Shown: positions 51,336 through 60,138 of the stretch, piece by piece
Numbering within the stretch: the stretch's first letter is position 1
Layout: each line of letters begins with the position of its first letter
Source of the DNA: Acrocarpospora corrugata
GTDB taxonomy: Bacteria > Actinomycetota > Actinomycetes > Streptosporangiales > Streptosporangiaceae
Reading direction: 5' to 3'
Assembly (NCBI RefSeq): GCF_009687845.1
Contig: NZ_BLAD01000071.1
Coordinates: 1-64,000 of the forward strand
DNA: 64,000 nt
Notes under the pieces: generated by a model
Databases searched by the model: none
Told to the model about the DNA's origin: nothing
Seen by the model: the letters and a program-made list of their open reading frames with translations, nothing else
Translations under genes and position numbers: made by a program

Positions 51336-51997
51336 TATTCCTCCAGTAGGTGCCGAGTCGCCTCAGCGCGATGGTCAGCAAGGTCCTGGCTTTCGCCTAC
51401 GAGGTCGTCAATGCCGCCCGGCTCATCCTCAGGCAACGGATTGCGTTCAAGCCAGCGACGCAGTCGGGCCAATCGAGGGCCCAGGTCAGGCAGCGGCGGC
51501 CCGCCGGCAAGGTCGAGGCGCGCTTCACGCCGATTTACCTTGATCGCCGCCTGCATCGGCGCGGTTTGATACGTGAGGTCCCGCAATTGCCCGGCCGACC
51601 ACTGACCGTACTCGGCGAGGACGCCATCGACGATCCGAGCGAACTCTGCGTCGATGACCACCTGCGGCGCGTCCACCAGGTGAATGACGCGTTCGCGGTA
51701 ACCGGCGTAAGGGTCGACGCTCTCCTCCACGACGATCAGGCCCGCCGCGCATAGATCACGCTCGACCTCGCCGAGCCGAAGACTGTGCGGGCCGTAATGC
51801 CGCCACCGCCATTCCACGCCAGAGCCGGATGAGATTCCCTGCTCAACAGCACGGAGGTCGGCCAGGTAGAGGAGTTTGGCTAGTTTTGTGCGGTTTATCC
51901 GGACGCCGTAGGTCCGAGCGGTCGCCAAAAGGTAGGCGATAACCGCCGCAGAACCGCGAAGAGGCACAGAGCCCGCCACAGGATCAAGTGTATGCAT
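51335..51997 (-). CDS. Panacea-domain (DUF4065/SocA-like) antitoxin
   Basis: A 220-residue protein from ATG 51997 (MHTLDPVAGS); upstream extension to 52195 looks non-coding. The Panacea core is YLLATARTYGVRINRTKLAK, LLYLADLRAVEQGI and WRWRHYGPHS, with LTYQTAPMQAA near the end. Panacea domains are known promiscuous antitoxins that neutralise many toxin types. It overlaps the PemK-like gene by one base. With a damaged toxin it may now be a free-standing immunity gene. Confidence 0.78.
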   Translation of the reverse strand: MHTLDPVAGSVPLRGSAAVIAYLLATARTYGVRINRTKLAKLLYLADLRAVEQGISSGSGVEWRWRHYGPHSLRLGEVERDLCAAGLIVVEESVDPYAGYRERVIHLVDAPQVVIDAEFARIVDGVLAEYGQWSAGQLRDLTYQTAPMQAAIKVNRREARLDLAGGPPLPDLGPRLARLRRWLERNPLPEDEPGGIDDLVGESQDLADHRAEATRHLLEE

Positions 51998-52208
51998 CCA
52001 ACTACGCACGCCGACACCACCCCCTACCCGAGTTCGAATGCTTGTTCCATAATACACTCGCTGCCCCACCAGCACTACCGTCCGTGACCGGGATGAGACA
52101 CGCAAATCCGGAGAGTCCGCCGCCCTCTTGCTCGCCAAGCGACCTTGGCGGCGGGCTCGTGGCCCTTCCAGATGGCGTGTCGATCTATCCCGCATCCTCT
52201 GGAATCGT

Positions 52209-53207
52209 TCAGGTGACCTTGATGGATCGGGTCGCGCTGAAGCAAGGGCAATACTGGTCCGACCCGACGAAGTACACCCGCCACTCGGCCTTGTGCTGGC
52301 GGCCGGAGGGCATGTTCGGTTGGGTGGCTTTGGTGGTGAAGTTGATTTCGCCGCGGCCGTTCGTCGTCGCTCGGCCGGTCGCCTTTTTCCAGCTCTTGGT
52401 CGGGCCGGCTGTTCGGTGGTAGGCCTCCAGTTGGCCGTCCGGGTACGGCTCGTAGCGCGGCAGACCCGGTTCCGGCGTGTCCCGCGTGTGGGTGACCAGT
52501 CTTTTCAGTACGCCGGTGTGGCGGACGTTGCCGCTGGCGGCTACGGAATCCTGAATGTCATACGCCGGGATCTGCGTTTCGAATCTTTTCGCGTGCCGCC
52601 AGTTGACCAGGAACTCGATGGCCTGGCTGGTCGCGGCGTGGCCCCGGTTGTCGGGGAACGTCTCAGCGAAATAGTGGCCGGTCTCCATGGCCTGCGTGTC
52701 CGCGTGAAATTGGCCGACGCCGTCAGTCCTGGCCGCCGCGACTCCGAGCAGCGTGCCGGTCTCCTCGAATCGGAGAAACAGGTCCACGGTCTCGCCTGGA
52801 TAGCCGGTCCAGCCGTGCTCCGTCCTGATCTCCAGCCGGCCGGAGAGCCGGACGGGCGAACCGACCTCGCCGGAGTCGGGGGAGACGGCCAGGCTCAGCC
52901 GGGTTTCGGCGCGGGCGCCGGGTGCGTGGAGGGTGAAGTCGACCGTGTCCTGGAGCTCTCCGACGGTGATCGTGAGGGTCTGGACGCCTGGCGGGGTGGA
53001 CGGCGGAAAGGTGTGCCGGGCCTGCCAGGATCGGGCGTCCTCCCCGCCGGGGCCCCGCTCGAACGACAGCTCCGCGCCGGTGGCCAGCCGACCGGTGATC
53101 GCGTGCGCGTGCCTGGTGGCGACCTCGACGGTGATGGTCAGCCCGGTCGCGGGATCGATGATCATCGGAATGGGCGTGACGCGGATCGACTCGATCTCGG
53201 GGGGCAT
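52209..53207 (-). CDS. Ig-like multi-domain hypothetical protein coupled to the nSTAND gene
   Basis: A 332-residue protein from ATG 53207, one base after the stop of the nSTAND gene, so coupled. It has three beta domains. The first (PMIIDPATGLTITVEVATRH, HAITGRLATGAELSFERG) and second (SPVRLSGRLEIRTEHGWTGY, GETVDLFLRF) look immunoglobulin- or big-domain-like. The last 90 residues contain GRATTNGRGEINFTTKATQP and VYFVGSDQYCPCFSA. No signal peptide or transmembrane helix is seen. It may serve as ligand sensor or effector for the STAND protein. The gap 51998-52208 holds the antitoxin promoter region only. Confidence 0.65.
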   Translation of the reverse strand: MPPEIESIRVTPIPMIIDPATGLTITVEVATRHAHAITGRLATGAELSFERGPGGEDARSWQARHTFPPSTPPGVQTLTITVGELQDTVDFTLHAPGARAETRLSLAVSPDSGEVGSPVRLSGRLEIRTEHGWTGYPGETVDLFLRFEETGTLLGVAAARTDGVGQFHADTQAMETGHYFAETFPDNRGHAATSQAIEFLVNWRHAKRFETQIPAYDIQDSVAASGNVRHTGVLKRLVTHTRDTPEPGLPRYEPYPDGQLEAYHRTAGPTKSWKKATGRATTNGRGEINFTTKATQPNMPSGRQHKAEWRVYFVGSDQYCPCFSATRSIKVT

Positions 53208-53208
53208 G

Positions 53209-56200
53209 TCAGCAGACCTTTCGGTACGGCGCCTCGGGGATGAGACTGGCCCAATCGGATTCCGACAAGGTGGTGCCCGCCCTGGCGCAGACTGCACGTT
53301 CTGCCAGGTCAAGGCTGATGGGGTAACGGTGAAGCGTCCCGTCCTCGCCGATACTGCGTAGTTCGTCCTCGGTAAAGGCGAGCGCGCGGACGGGTCCGGA
53401 ATGCCGCCCGTACGGCCTGCCCACGGGCATGCCTTCGGCGACGTCCCAGATCCGTACCAGTCCGTTCTGGCTGCCGGTCGCCAGGTAGGCGCCGTCCGGG
53501 GTGAAGGCCAGCGCGACGATGGGGTCGGTGACCTCGGATTCCAGCCGGGCGCGGGAGGTGAGGTGCCGGATGTCCCAGAGGGCGGCTCCGCCTCGGGAGA
53601 GTCCGGTGGCGATGACGGAGCCGTCGGGGCTGAAGGCCAGGGCGCGTACCCCGTCGAGGAAGGGGCCGAATGGCGTTATTTTCGCTTTGCCGCCCGGGAG
53701 GTCGACGAGGGCGTTGTTGTCGCCCCCGATGCCCAGGGACCGGCCGTCGGGGCGGACCGCCATGATGTCGCCGCCGGGGGCGGCCAAGGTTCGGATCGGG
53801 CGGCGTTTCGGCACGTCCCAGAGTTGGACGCGGGTGTAGGTGCCGTTCCAGGGGGTGAGCGCGAGGGTGCGGCCGTCCGGGGTGAAGGCCAGGCCGGCGA
53901 CCGCCCAGCCTGGGCCGGTCAGCTTGAGGGCCCCCACCTGGCGTTGTCCGGAAATATCCCACAAGGTGATGGTGGGGGTGTTGCCGTGGCCCACCGCGAG
54001 GATGCCGGAGTTGAAGGCGAGTGCGCGGGCGTCCAAGATCTCCGGCGCGCGAAGGGGGCGCCACCGTGCCACGTCCCAGATCCGCAGGCGATCGGCTTGA
54101 AACGCCACCGTCCGCCCGCCCGGCCCGAATTCGGCGGCGCCGATCTTCGCTGTGGTCAGGCGCGGCGGGTGGATGTGATCGCCGATCTCGAACGTGGCCA
54201 CGTCCGCACCGTCGCGTACATAGCGGACAGTCCGCCCGTCAGTGCTGATCCACATATTGAGCACGGCCAGGGCCCGCGTCAGCTCCTGTTCCAGGAGCAG
54301 CTGCCCGTCAGCGGTCCGCAGACCCAGCTGGGTGCCGTCGAATGTCAGCAGATGACGACCGTCGTCGGTGTATTTCATCCAGACGACGCCCTCCGCCGCG
54401 ACCGTGCGCTCACCGATGACGATGTTCTTCCCGTCGCTGACCGCGATCGCCCGATTGCCCGGATTGAAGGCGACCGCGTCAGCCCGTACCACCGGAAAAT
54501 CGATCTTTCTCCCGCTGGGGAGCTCCCGCAGTTCGAAGCGCCGGTCCCGGAACACGACAGCGGCGGATTTCTCGTCCGGTGACACGTCAACGCTCTCGAC
54601 GATCTCCGGCGATTCCACCAGCGGGACGTCTGCCCCGACCTGCCAGATCTGCCATCCGCGCTCGCCCACCGAGACCAGCAGCCGGCCACGTGGGCTGAAC
54701 TCAAGCAGCCGGACACGGCCCCCGAAAGGCGGGCGGATCGCCCTCCCGCTCTTGGTGTCCCACAGCCCGATCTGAGCCCCGCCGATCGCCAGGGTCGAAC
54801 CGTCCCGGCTGACGGCGACCGCCTGGGCAGGAAAAGCGAACTCGGCCGTCCGGCGATCACGGATCAGATCCCACACGAACACCCGATCACGATTGGCGAC
54901 GGCCGCGAAATCACCGTTCCAGCTCAGATTGACCTCAACGGGTCCGGACAACTCGGGCCAGCGCGTCACATGCGACTCCCGCTGGGCGAGCGAGGTGTAG
55001 AGGGCCGCCCGCGTCTCCCGAACTCCGGCGATCCGCCAGCTCGCCACGCTGAGCAGCATCGCCCGCACCGGATCGGTGTCCCTGATCGCCTCCGCCCGCG
55101 CCGCCGTCTGCCGCGCCACCCGCATCTCGTTCTGGTACGCCTCCATCGCCGCCTTGTCCACCGCCACCCCGCCGGCCCCAACCGCCGCCGTCAGCAGTAA
55201 CCCGAGCACCCCCGCCAGCACCCGCAACCGTCGCGCCCGGCGAATCCGCGCCGCAGTGGCCGCCGCCAGGAACTCCCCCGCCAGACCGGGCGGCGGGCTG
55301 AGCGCCTGCTCGACCCTGGCCAGCCGGAACCCCCGATAGAGAAACGACGGATCACGCTCATGCCCGAACCACTCATCCGCGTCGTCCAGCAGCTGGCTGT
55401 ACAGGATGCGCTCGGTTTCGTCCTCACGCAGCCACCCGCGCAGACGCGGCCAGGCGCTCAGCAGCACATCGTGCGCGATCTCGGCCTGCTCGTCGTGCAG
55501 AATGACCAGCCGCTTCGCGGCGAACGCGGCCAGCACCGCCGTGACCTCGGCCGTCTCCCCCAGCTCCACCCGCCGCACGGTACGGCGAACCCCCCGCCCA
55601 TCCCGCGCCACCCCGGTCATCCGGAGGATCACCTGCCGCGCGACCTCCTGCCGCCCGGCCGGGAGAGCGTGATACACCGCGTCCGCGCTGGTCGCCACCA
55701 CCAGATCGATCCCGCCGGAGCGCGCGTACCCCCGGCTGGTCAGCCGGTCTTCTTCGCGGTGTTCCCAGGTGACGAGCATGGCCTGGGACAGCAGCGGCAG
55801 CGCGCCCGGCCCGGTCGAGCGCAGCCGGGCCAGGATCGTCTCCGTCAGGCCCGGCTCGACGGTCAGCCCGGCGGCGGCAGCGGGGCCGGTGATCGCCTGG
55901 CGCAGTTCGGGCTCGGTCATGGGGCCGACCACGAACTGGCCTTCCTGGAGGGCTTTCACCAGGGCGGGGTATTCGGCGCAACGATCCAGGTAGTCGCCGC
56001 GTACGCCGAGGACGACCAGAGCTGATGCCGTCATCAAGGACAGGATCTGGATGAAGGTGTCGGCCGTGCCGAGGGTGAACACCTCCTCGAACTGGTCGAC
56101 CACCAGGATCAGGCGTTCGGAGGATCCCGCGGTGAGCAGGGCCTGCCGTACGGTCAGGTCGGCGTCGGCGGGGTGGTCCAGCAGGGCGCGGCGGACGGCG

Positions 56201-57180
56201 GCGGCCTGCGAGCCGGCCAGGGCGGCGAGGTGGGTGGCCAGTTCGCCGAGCGGGTCGCGAGTGGGAGTGATCGTTATGCGTGGCCAGGTCGCCGAGCCCG
56301 CCGTCAGCGAGCCCCGGGCCAGCGCGGGCAGCAGCCCCGCCCGGAGCAGCGACGACTTACCCGCCCCCGAAGCGCCGGTCACCACGACCATCCCGCTCCC
56401 GGTCACCGCCTCCGCGCAGCGCCCCACCAGTTCGGCGGTCAGCCGCTCCCGGCCGTAGAAGATCTCGGCGTGATCCTCCTCGAACGGCCACAACCCCCGA
56501 TAAGGGCAATCGCCGCCCCATCGCCGCGCCTCCCCCACGGGCCCATTCCTGGTACGGCGTTCAATGAGCGAGACCTTCTCCTCGATCAACCGTAACTGGG
56601 TGGACTGATGGCGCAACCGCTCCCGATCCACCCGATGCTCGCGATCCTGGCGAAGCAACGTCTCCTTGATCGAGGACGTGGCCGTGCGTACCTCGGCCAG
56701 CAGGAAGGCGAACTCGTCGAACTCCAGGCCCAGCGTGGCGAACGCCTCCGCGAGATGGTCCTGCAGCGCGTCGTCCCCCGCCGTGACCGTGGCCTCCAGC
56801 GCCGCCTCGACCGCGCCGACCTCCCGCAACACGGCGGCGACGTCGGCCCTGAGCCTGTCCGCCCGCGCGTCGCCCGCCGCCAGGGCCGCCTCGATCCGCT
56901 CGGCCAGCGCCTGCTCGATCTCCTCGGCGGGTGCCGTACGAAACCGCTCAATGGTCTTCGTGATCACCTCGGTCAGCACGTTCGCGCCGACCGACCCGAC
57001 CACCCCGGCGACCGCACCCCCCACCGCCACCGCCCCGGAGGCGACCAGCACGGGCGCGACAGCGGACGCGCACAACAGGGCGATCAACGCGGACGGCGAC
57101 ATCCTCCGCAGCCCATCCGCCCCGCGCGCCACCATGGCGCGAACCCCGGCCCGTGCGTCGTTCCCGGCTTCCCGGGTCAC
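53209..57180 (-). CDS. nSTAND1-type NTPase with C-terminal WD40 propeller
   Basis: A 1323-residue protein. Residues 31-72 are a Gly/Ala-rich hydrophobic segment (LVASGAVAVGGAVAGVVGSV), then a coiled coil to 210. The STAND module follows (CPYRGLWPFEEDHAEIFYGR, Walker A GASGAGKSS at 269-277, Walker B ILVVDQFEE at 358-366), with a winged-helix region and a second hydrophobic helix near 665. From about 745 to 1290 are WD40-like repeats such as VIATGLSRGGAALWDI. The end ESDWASLIPEAPYRKVC is typical of this family. Such proteins are predicted signal-gated conflict or immunity switches. Confidence 0.85.
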   Translation of the reverse strand: MTREAGNDARAGVRAMVARGADGLRRMSPSALIALLCASAVAPVLVASGAVAVGGAVAGVVGSVGANVLTEVITKTIERFRTAPAEEIEQALAERIEAALAAGDARADRLRADVAAVLREVGAVEAALEATVTAGDDALQDHLAEAFATLGLEFDEFAFLLAEVRTATSSIKETLLRQDREHRVDRERLRHQSTQLRLIEEKVSLIERRTRNGPVGEARRWGGDCPYRGLWPFEEDHAEIFYGRERLTAELVGRCAEAVTGSGMVVVTGASGAGKSSLLRAGLLPALARGSLTAGSATWPRITITPTRDPLGELATHLAALAGSQAAAVRRALLDHPADADLTVRQALLTAGSSERLILVVDQFEEVFTLGTADTFIQILSLMTASALVVLGVRGDYLDRCAEYPALVKALQEGQFVVGPMTEPELRQAITGPAAAAGLTVEPGLTETILARLRSTGPGALPLLSQAMLVTWEHREEDRLTSRGYARSGGIDLVVATSADAVYHALPAGRQEVARQVILRMTGVARDGRGVRRTVRRVELGETAEVTAVLAAFAAKRLVILHDEQAEIAHDVLLSAWPRLRGWLREDETERILYSQLLDDADEWFGHERDPSFLYRGFRLARVEQALSPPPGLAGEFLAAATAARIRRARRLRVLAGVLGLLLTAAVGAGGVAVDKAAMEAYQNEMRVARQTAARAEAIRDTDPVRAMLLSVASWRIAGVRETRAALYTSLAQRESHVTRWPELSGPVEVNLSWNGDFAAVANRDRVFVWDLIRDRRTAEFAFPAQAVAVSRDGSTLAIGGAQIGLWDTKSGRAIRPPFGGRVRLLEFSPRGRLLVSVGERGWQIWQVGADVPLVESPEIVESVDVSPDEKSAAVVFRDRRFELRELPSGRKIDFPVVRADAVAFNPGNRAIAVSDGKNIVIGERTVAAEGVVWMKYTDDGRHLLTFDGTQLGLRTADGQLLLEQELTRALAVLNMWISTDGRTVRYVRDGADVATFEIGDHIHPPRLTTAKIGAAEFGPGGRTVAFQADRLRIWDVARWRPLRAPEILDARALAFNSGILAVGHGNTPTITLWDISGQRQVGALKLTGPGWAVAGLAFTPDGRTLALTPWNGTYTRVQLWDVPKRRPIRTLAAPGGDIMAVRPDGRSLGIGGDNNALVDLPGGKAKITPFGPFLDGVRALAFSPDGSVIATGLSRGGAALWDIRHLTSRARLESEVTDPIVALAFTPDGAYLATGSQNGLVRIWDVAEGMPVGRPYGRHSGPVRALAFTEDELRSIGEDGTLHRYPISLDLAERAVCARAGTTLSESDWASLIPEAPYRKVC

Positions 57181-57279
57181 CCACCGCTCCCTTCGCGGGG
57201 AAGAACCGAAACGCCACGCTATAGACGCCGGCTCACCCCCGCACTGGGGCTGACCCCCGTGATTCCCCTAGACGATTCC

Positions 57280-58098
57280 CTAGGTCCCCCGAACCGGCAG
57301 CTTGATCCACTCGCCGTGCTCCGCACCGCGCAGAATGCGGGAAAGCCCGGCGTCGTCGAAGGCCCGCTCGATATCCGTCCATCCCTGGGTGAAGTGGGCC
57401 CAGCCGTCGTAGTGGGCGGGGATGACAACGGGCACGCCGAGCACGGCCGCCGCGGCGGCGGCTCGCTCGGAGGTGAGCGTCAGCGGCCTGCCGCCGTCCT
57501 TCCTGGGCACCCGTGCCGCCCCGATGAAGAGCACGGCCACATCGATGGGCGGCAGCCTGCGGGCGATCTCCGCGACGGTCCCGATGGAGGCGTTGTCCCC
57601 GCTGACGTAGACCCGGGGAAGCCCCTGACCTGACACGACAAAGCCGGTGACCTCGCCGTTCACGTGCCCTTCGTCGTCGCGGGCACCGTCCTCAGGCCCA
57701 TGCACAGCAGGTACGGCCCACACTTCCAACTTCCCGGCGCCATCCGCCCGAGGCACCTCATAAGTACTCCACGGAGCGACCCCCGCGGCCGGCGCCCCCA
57801 GACGCCCCGCGCTCACGGGCCCGGTCAGCACGACCGGCGCCGCCAGAGCGAAGGCCCGGCCACGATCGTCCAGATTGTCCAGGTGCTGGTCATGACTGAC
57901 CAGCACCACATCGACCGCCCCGAGATCCTCCTCCGACGCGACAGGACCCTCCAGCTTGGTCAGATACCCCTTCGGCCCCGGCGGGTCAAAAGTGGGATCG
58001 GTGACGATACGCAACCCCCCGATGTCGATCACCGTCGTTGGCCCTCCGATCACGGTGACCGCGCATTCCTGCCGCTCCGGCCCGATGCGATGCGTCAT
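57280..58098 (-). CDS. MBL-fold metallo-hydrolase (UlaG-like)
   Basis: A 272-residue protein from ATG 58098 with GGGGGGAG upstream. TVIDIGGLRIVTDPTFDPPG and VVLVSHDQHLDNLDD hold the metal-binding motif of the UlaG/YcjY branch of metallo-beta-lactamase folds; VIPAHYDGW is the later His strand. The substrate is unknown. It follows the FAD monooxygenase gene on the same strand with 63 bp between. Confidence 0.85.
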   Translation of the reverse strand: MTHRIGPERQECAVTVIGGPTTVIDIGGLRIVTDPTFDPPGPKGYLTKLEGPVASEEDLGAVDVVLVSHDQHLDNLDDRGRAFALAAPVVLTGPVSAGRLGAPAAGVAPWSTYEVPRADGAGKLEVWAVPAVHGPEDGARDDEGHVNGEVTGFVVSGQGLPRVYVSGDNASIGTVAEIARRLPPIDVAVLFIGAARVPRKDGGRPLTLTSERAAAAAAVLGVPVVIPAHYDGWAHFTQGWTDIERAFDDAGLSRILRGAEHGEWIKLPVRGT

Positions 58099-58161
58099 GA
58101 CTGGCTCCCCCCGAGCGACGGCCAGTACCGCCATGTCACATATATGCCCGCATGTCCGGCT

Positions 58162-59466
58162 CTAGCGCGTGAACACCCGGAGAGCCACCTTCGGCCGCAG
58201 CAGCGCCGGAGTCGGATCGAGATACCCGGCCACCCGCCAGAACGCGTCCGCCACCGCGACATCGGTGGCTCCCACCCGATGCAGCCGGGCCACATAGCGA
58301 TTGATCAGCCGAGTGGCCAGCGACCGAGGCCCCTTGATCTCCGGCAGAGCCAGATCCCCGGCGGCGGACAGCTGCCACGCGGGTTCGATCACCTTGGCCG
58401 CAGCCCGGTAGAACCGCCCGGCCAGCCCACGGTCACCCCCTTCAAGGCAGGTACGGAGAGCCTCCGCCTCCAGCGACGCCACGGTCATCCCCTGCCCATA
58501 GACCGGATTGAAACTACACAGCCCATCAGCAAAGACCAGCAACCCATCCGGATACGCCCGAAGCTTCTCGTAACGACGCCGCAGACTCGCCGGAAAGGTA
58601 TGCGTGACCACGTCCGAAAGCCGCTCCGACTTCCCGATGACCTCCCGCACATCCGGCGGCGCGATCGTGTCGAGATACGCCATCAGCGCATCCGGCTCCG
58701 TCGGCGGATGATCCCCCGCCATACCCGCCACCGTAAGCAGCCAACGGTCACCCTCACAGGCCATGAACGCCATCGCCCGAGTACGCCCGGGAACAGGCCC
58801 GACAAGAATCCCCTGCTCAGGCGCGAGCGCGTCCGGCGGCGTACGCATGAAACAACTGGCGTACCGAATACCGACCTGAATCCGCTCCTCCGGAGGACGC
58901 GCAAACCCAAGCCGGGAGACCCACTCGATGGACCGGCCGGACCTCCCCAGCGCGTCGACAACCAGGTCCCCCTCGACGACCTCCTCGGCCCCGCCCCCCG
59001 CCCGCCGAACGAAACGCGCCCCCGTGACCCGACCCCCCGTACTGACCAGACCGGTGACATCGCACCCATTCACGAACTCCACCCCCGGCAGCGCGGCAAC
59101 CCGCCCACGCACAGCATGCTCAAGCGTCGCCCGCGTCGGCTGAAGCATCGTGGGCCCCAAATGCCCCCGTACCAACCGATGCCCCGACACCACAAACCGA
59201 ATTTGCCGCGCCAACTGGGTATGCGGCACACCCTGCGCCCCGAGCTCATCCGCGATCCCCGGAAACAACGACCCCAGCACCTGAGACCCACGCGGCAACA
59301 GAACATGCACATGCCGCCCCTGCGGAACCCCCCGCCGATCCCGAGCCTCCGCACCCAGCTCATCACGCTCAACCAGAGTCACCCGATCAAACGCCTCACT
59401 GAGCGCCCGCGCCGCAAGCAGCCCACCCATACTCGCCCCAAGCACAACAGCATGCCCACGCCCCAT
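58162..59466 (-). CDS. FAD-dependent monooxygenase/halogenase-like protein
   Basis: A 434-residue protein from ATG 59466 behind GGGAGGTG. AVVLGASMGGLLAARALSEA is the FAD dinucleotide motif, GDLVVDALGRSGRSIEWV the DG-type motif, and FADGLCSFNPVYGQGMTVA the second FAD motif of the p-hydroxybenzoate-hydroxylase group. Relatives are annotated as FAD-binding monooxygenases or halogenase-like. No halogenase signature is evident. The palindrome upstream suggests control by a TetR or MarR-type regulator. Confidence 0.87.
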   Translation of the reverse strand: MGRGHAVVLGASMGGLLAARALSEAFDRVTLVERDELGAEARDRRGVPQGRHVHVLLPRGSQVLGSLFPGIADELGAQGVPHTQLARQIRFVVSGHRLVRGHLGPTMLQPTRATLEHAVRGRVAALPGVEFVNGCDVTGLVSTGGRVTGARFVRRAGGGAEEVVEGDLVVDALGRSGRSIEWVSRLGFARPPEERIQVGIRYASCFMRTPPDALAPEQGILVGPVPGRTRAMAFMACEGDRWLLTVAGMAGDHPPTEPDALMAYLDTIAPPDVREVIGKSERLSDVVTHTFPASLRRRYEKLRAYPDGLLVFADGLCSFNPVYGQGMTVASLEAEALRTCLEGGDRGLAGRFYRAAAKVIEPAWQLSAAGDLALPEIKGPRSLATRLINRYVARLHRVGATDVAVADAFWRVAGYLDPTPALLRPKVALRVFTR

Positions 59467-59483
59467 CGCACACCTCCCACCAC

Positions 59484-59505
59484 CAATAACATGACAGCGT
59501 TATTG
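59484..59505. promoter_or_regulatory. Palindromic operator before the FAD monooxygenase
   Basis: CAATAAC, eight bases, GTTATTG: a perfect 7-bp dyad spanning 22 bp and centred about 28 bp upstream of the start. Its AT-rich arms stand out in GC-rich sequence and suit a TetR/MarR-type dimer. No such regulator gene lies next to it. Confidence 0.6.
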
Positions 59506-59636
59506 TGTACGTCCCCGCCCAAACCGTGAATACCAAAATGTGCTGTTCTCGCCCCCACACCCACAATCTCGGTCGGCGCACCCGTCACGCCATGAGGGCC
59601 GAGTCCACGACGACGCCCCCCGCTAAGCTTTTGACC

Positions 59637-60035
59637 ATGAGACGCCCACTGCTACAGAAGCTTCGGATCGGGGGCTACACCTCGATTCGGCAGGCCGAAG
59701 TCGCGCTGGGAGATCTCAATGTGCTGGTAGGCGCCAATGGCGCGGGAAAGAGCAACCTGATCTCAGCGATCGTGCAACTAGCCGAAATGCTGCGCACAGC
59801 CAGCCGGGAAAGCCAGGTCCTCATCGCCACCCAATCCGTCACCCTCATGAACCAGTTCGAACTAGACGACCTCATCGTCGTCGAACGAGTCGACGGCGCG
59901 ACCACGTTCGACCGCCCCGACCCCGAGGGACTACGAGACTGGCTCGCCGACCCTGGGCGAACTCTGGGAAAAAACCTGCTCGGCGACAGACCCTCAACCA
60001 AGCCCGCCCTGATCCATCGCGCACTGCGGAGCTGA
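59637..60035 (+). pseudogene. AAA (RecF/OLD-like) ATPase, internally deleted
   Basis: ATG 59637 begins RRPLLQKLRIGGYTSIRQAE and LNVLVGANGAGKSNLISAI, a Walker A of the AAA_21 group. It passes at once to QVLIATQSVTLMNQFELDDL and VVERVDGATTFDRPDPEGL, the C-terminal part. The roughly 220 residues between them with signature and Walker B motifs are absent. At the end LGELWEK appears in another frame, so two compensating shifts are present. These ATPases often belong to defence or retron-like loci, but this copy is dead. Confidence 0.72.
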
Positions 60036-60138
60036 CGCACATCTTCACTTTTGTCAGCGCGTCCCCTGCTACCGGACGAGGTAAGAAACCTCCCGGAGGA
60101 GGATGGCGGAGCCGGGGAATTCGGCGAGGGTGGAGGGC

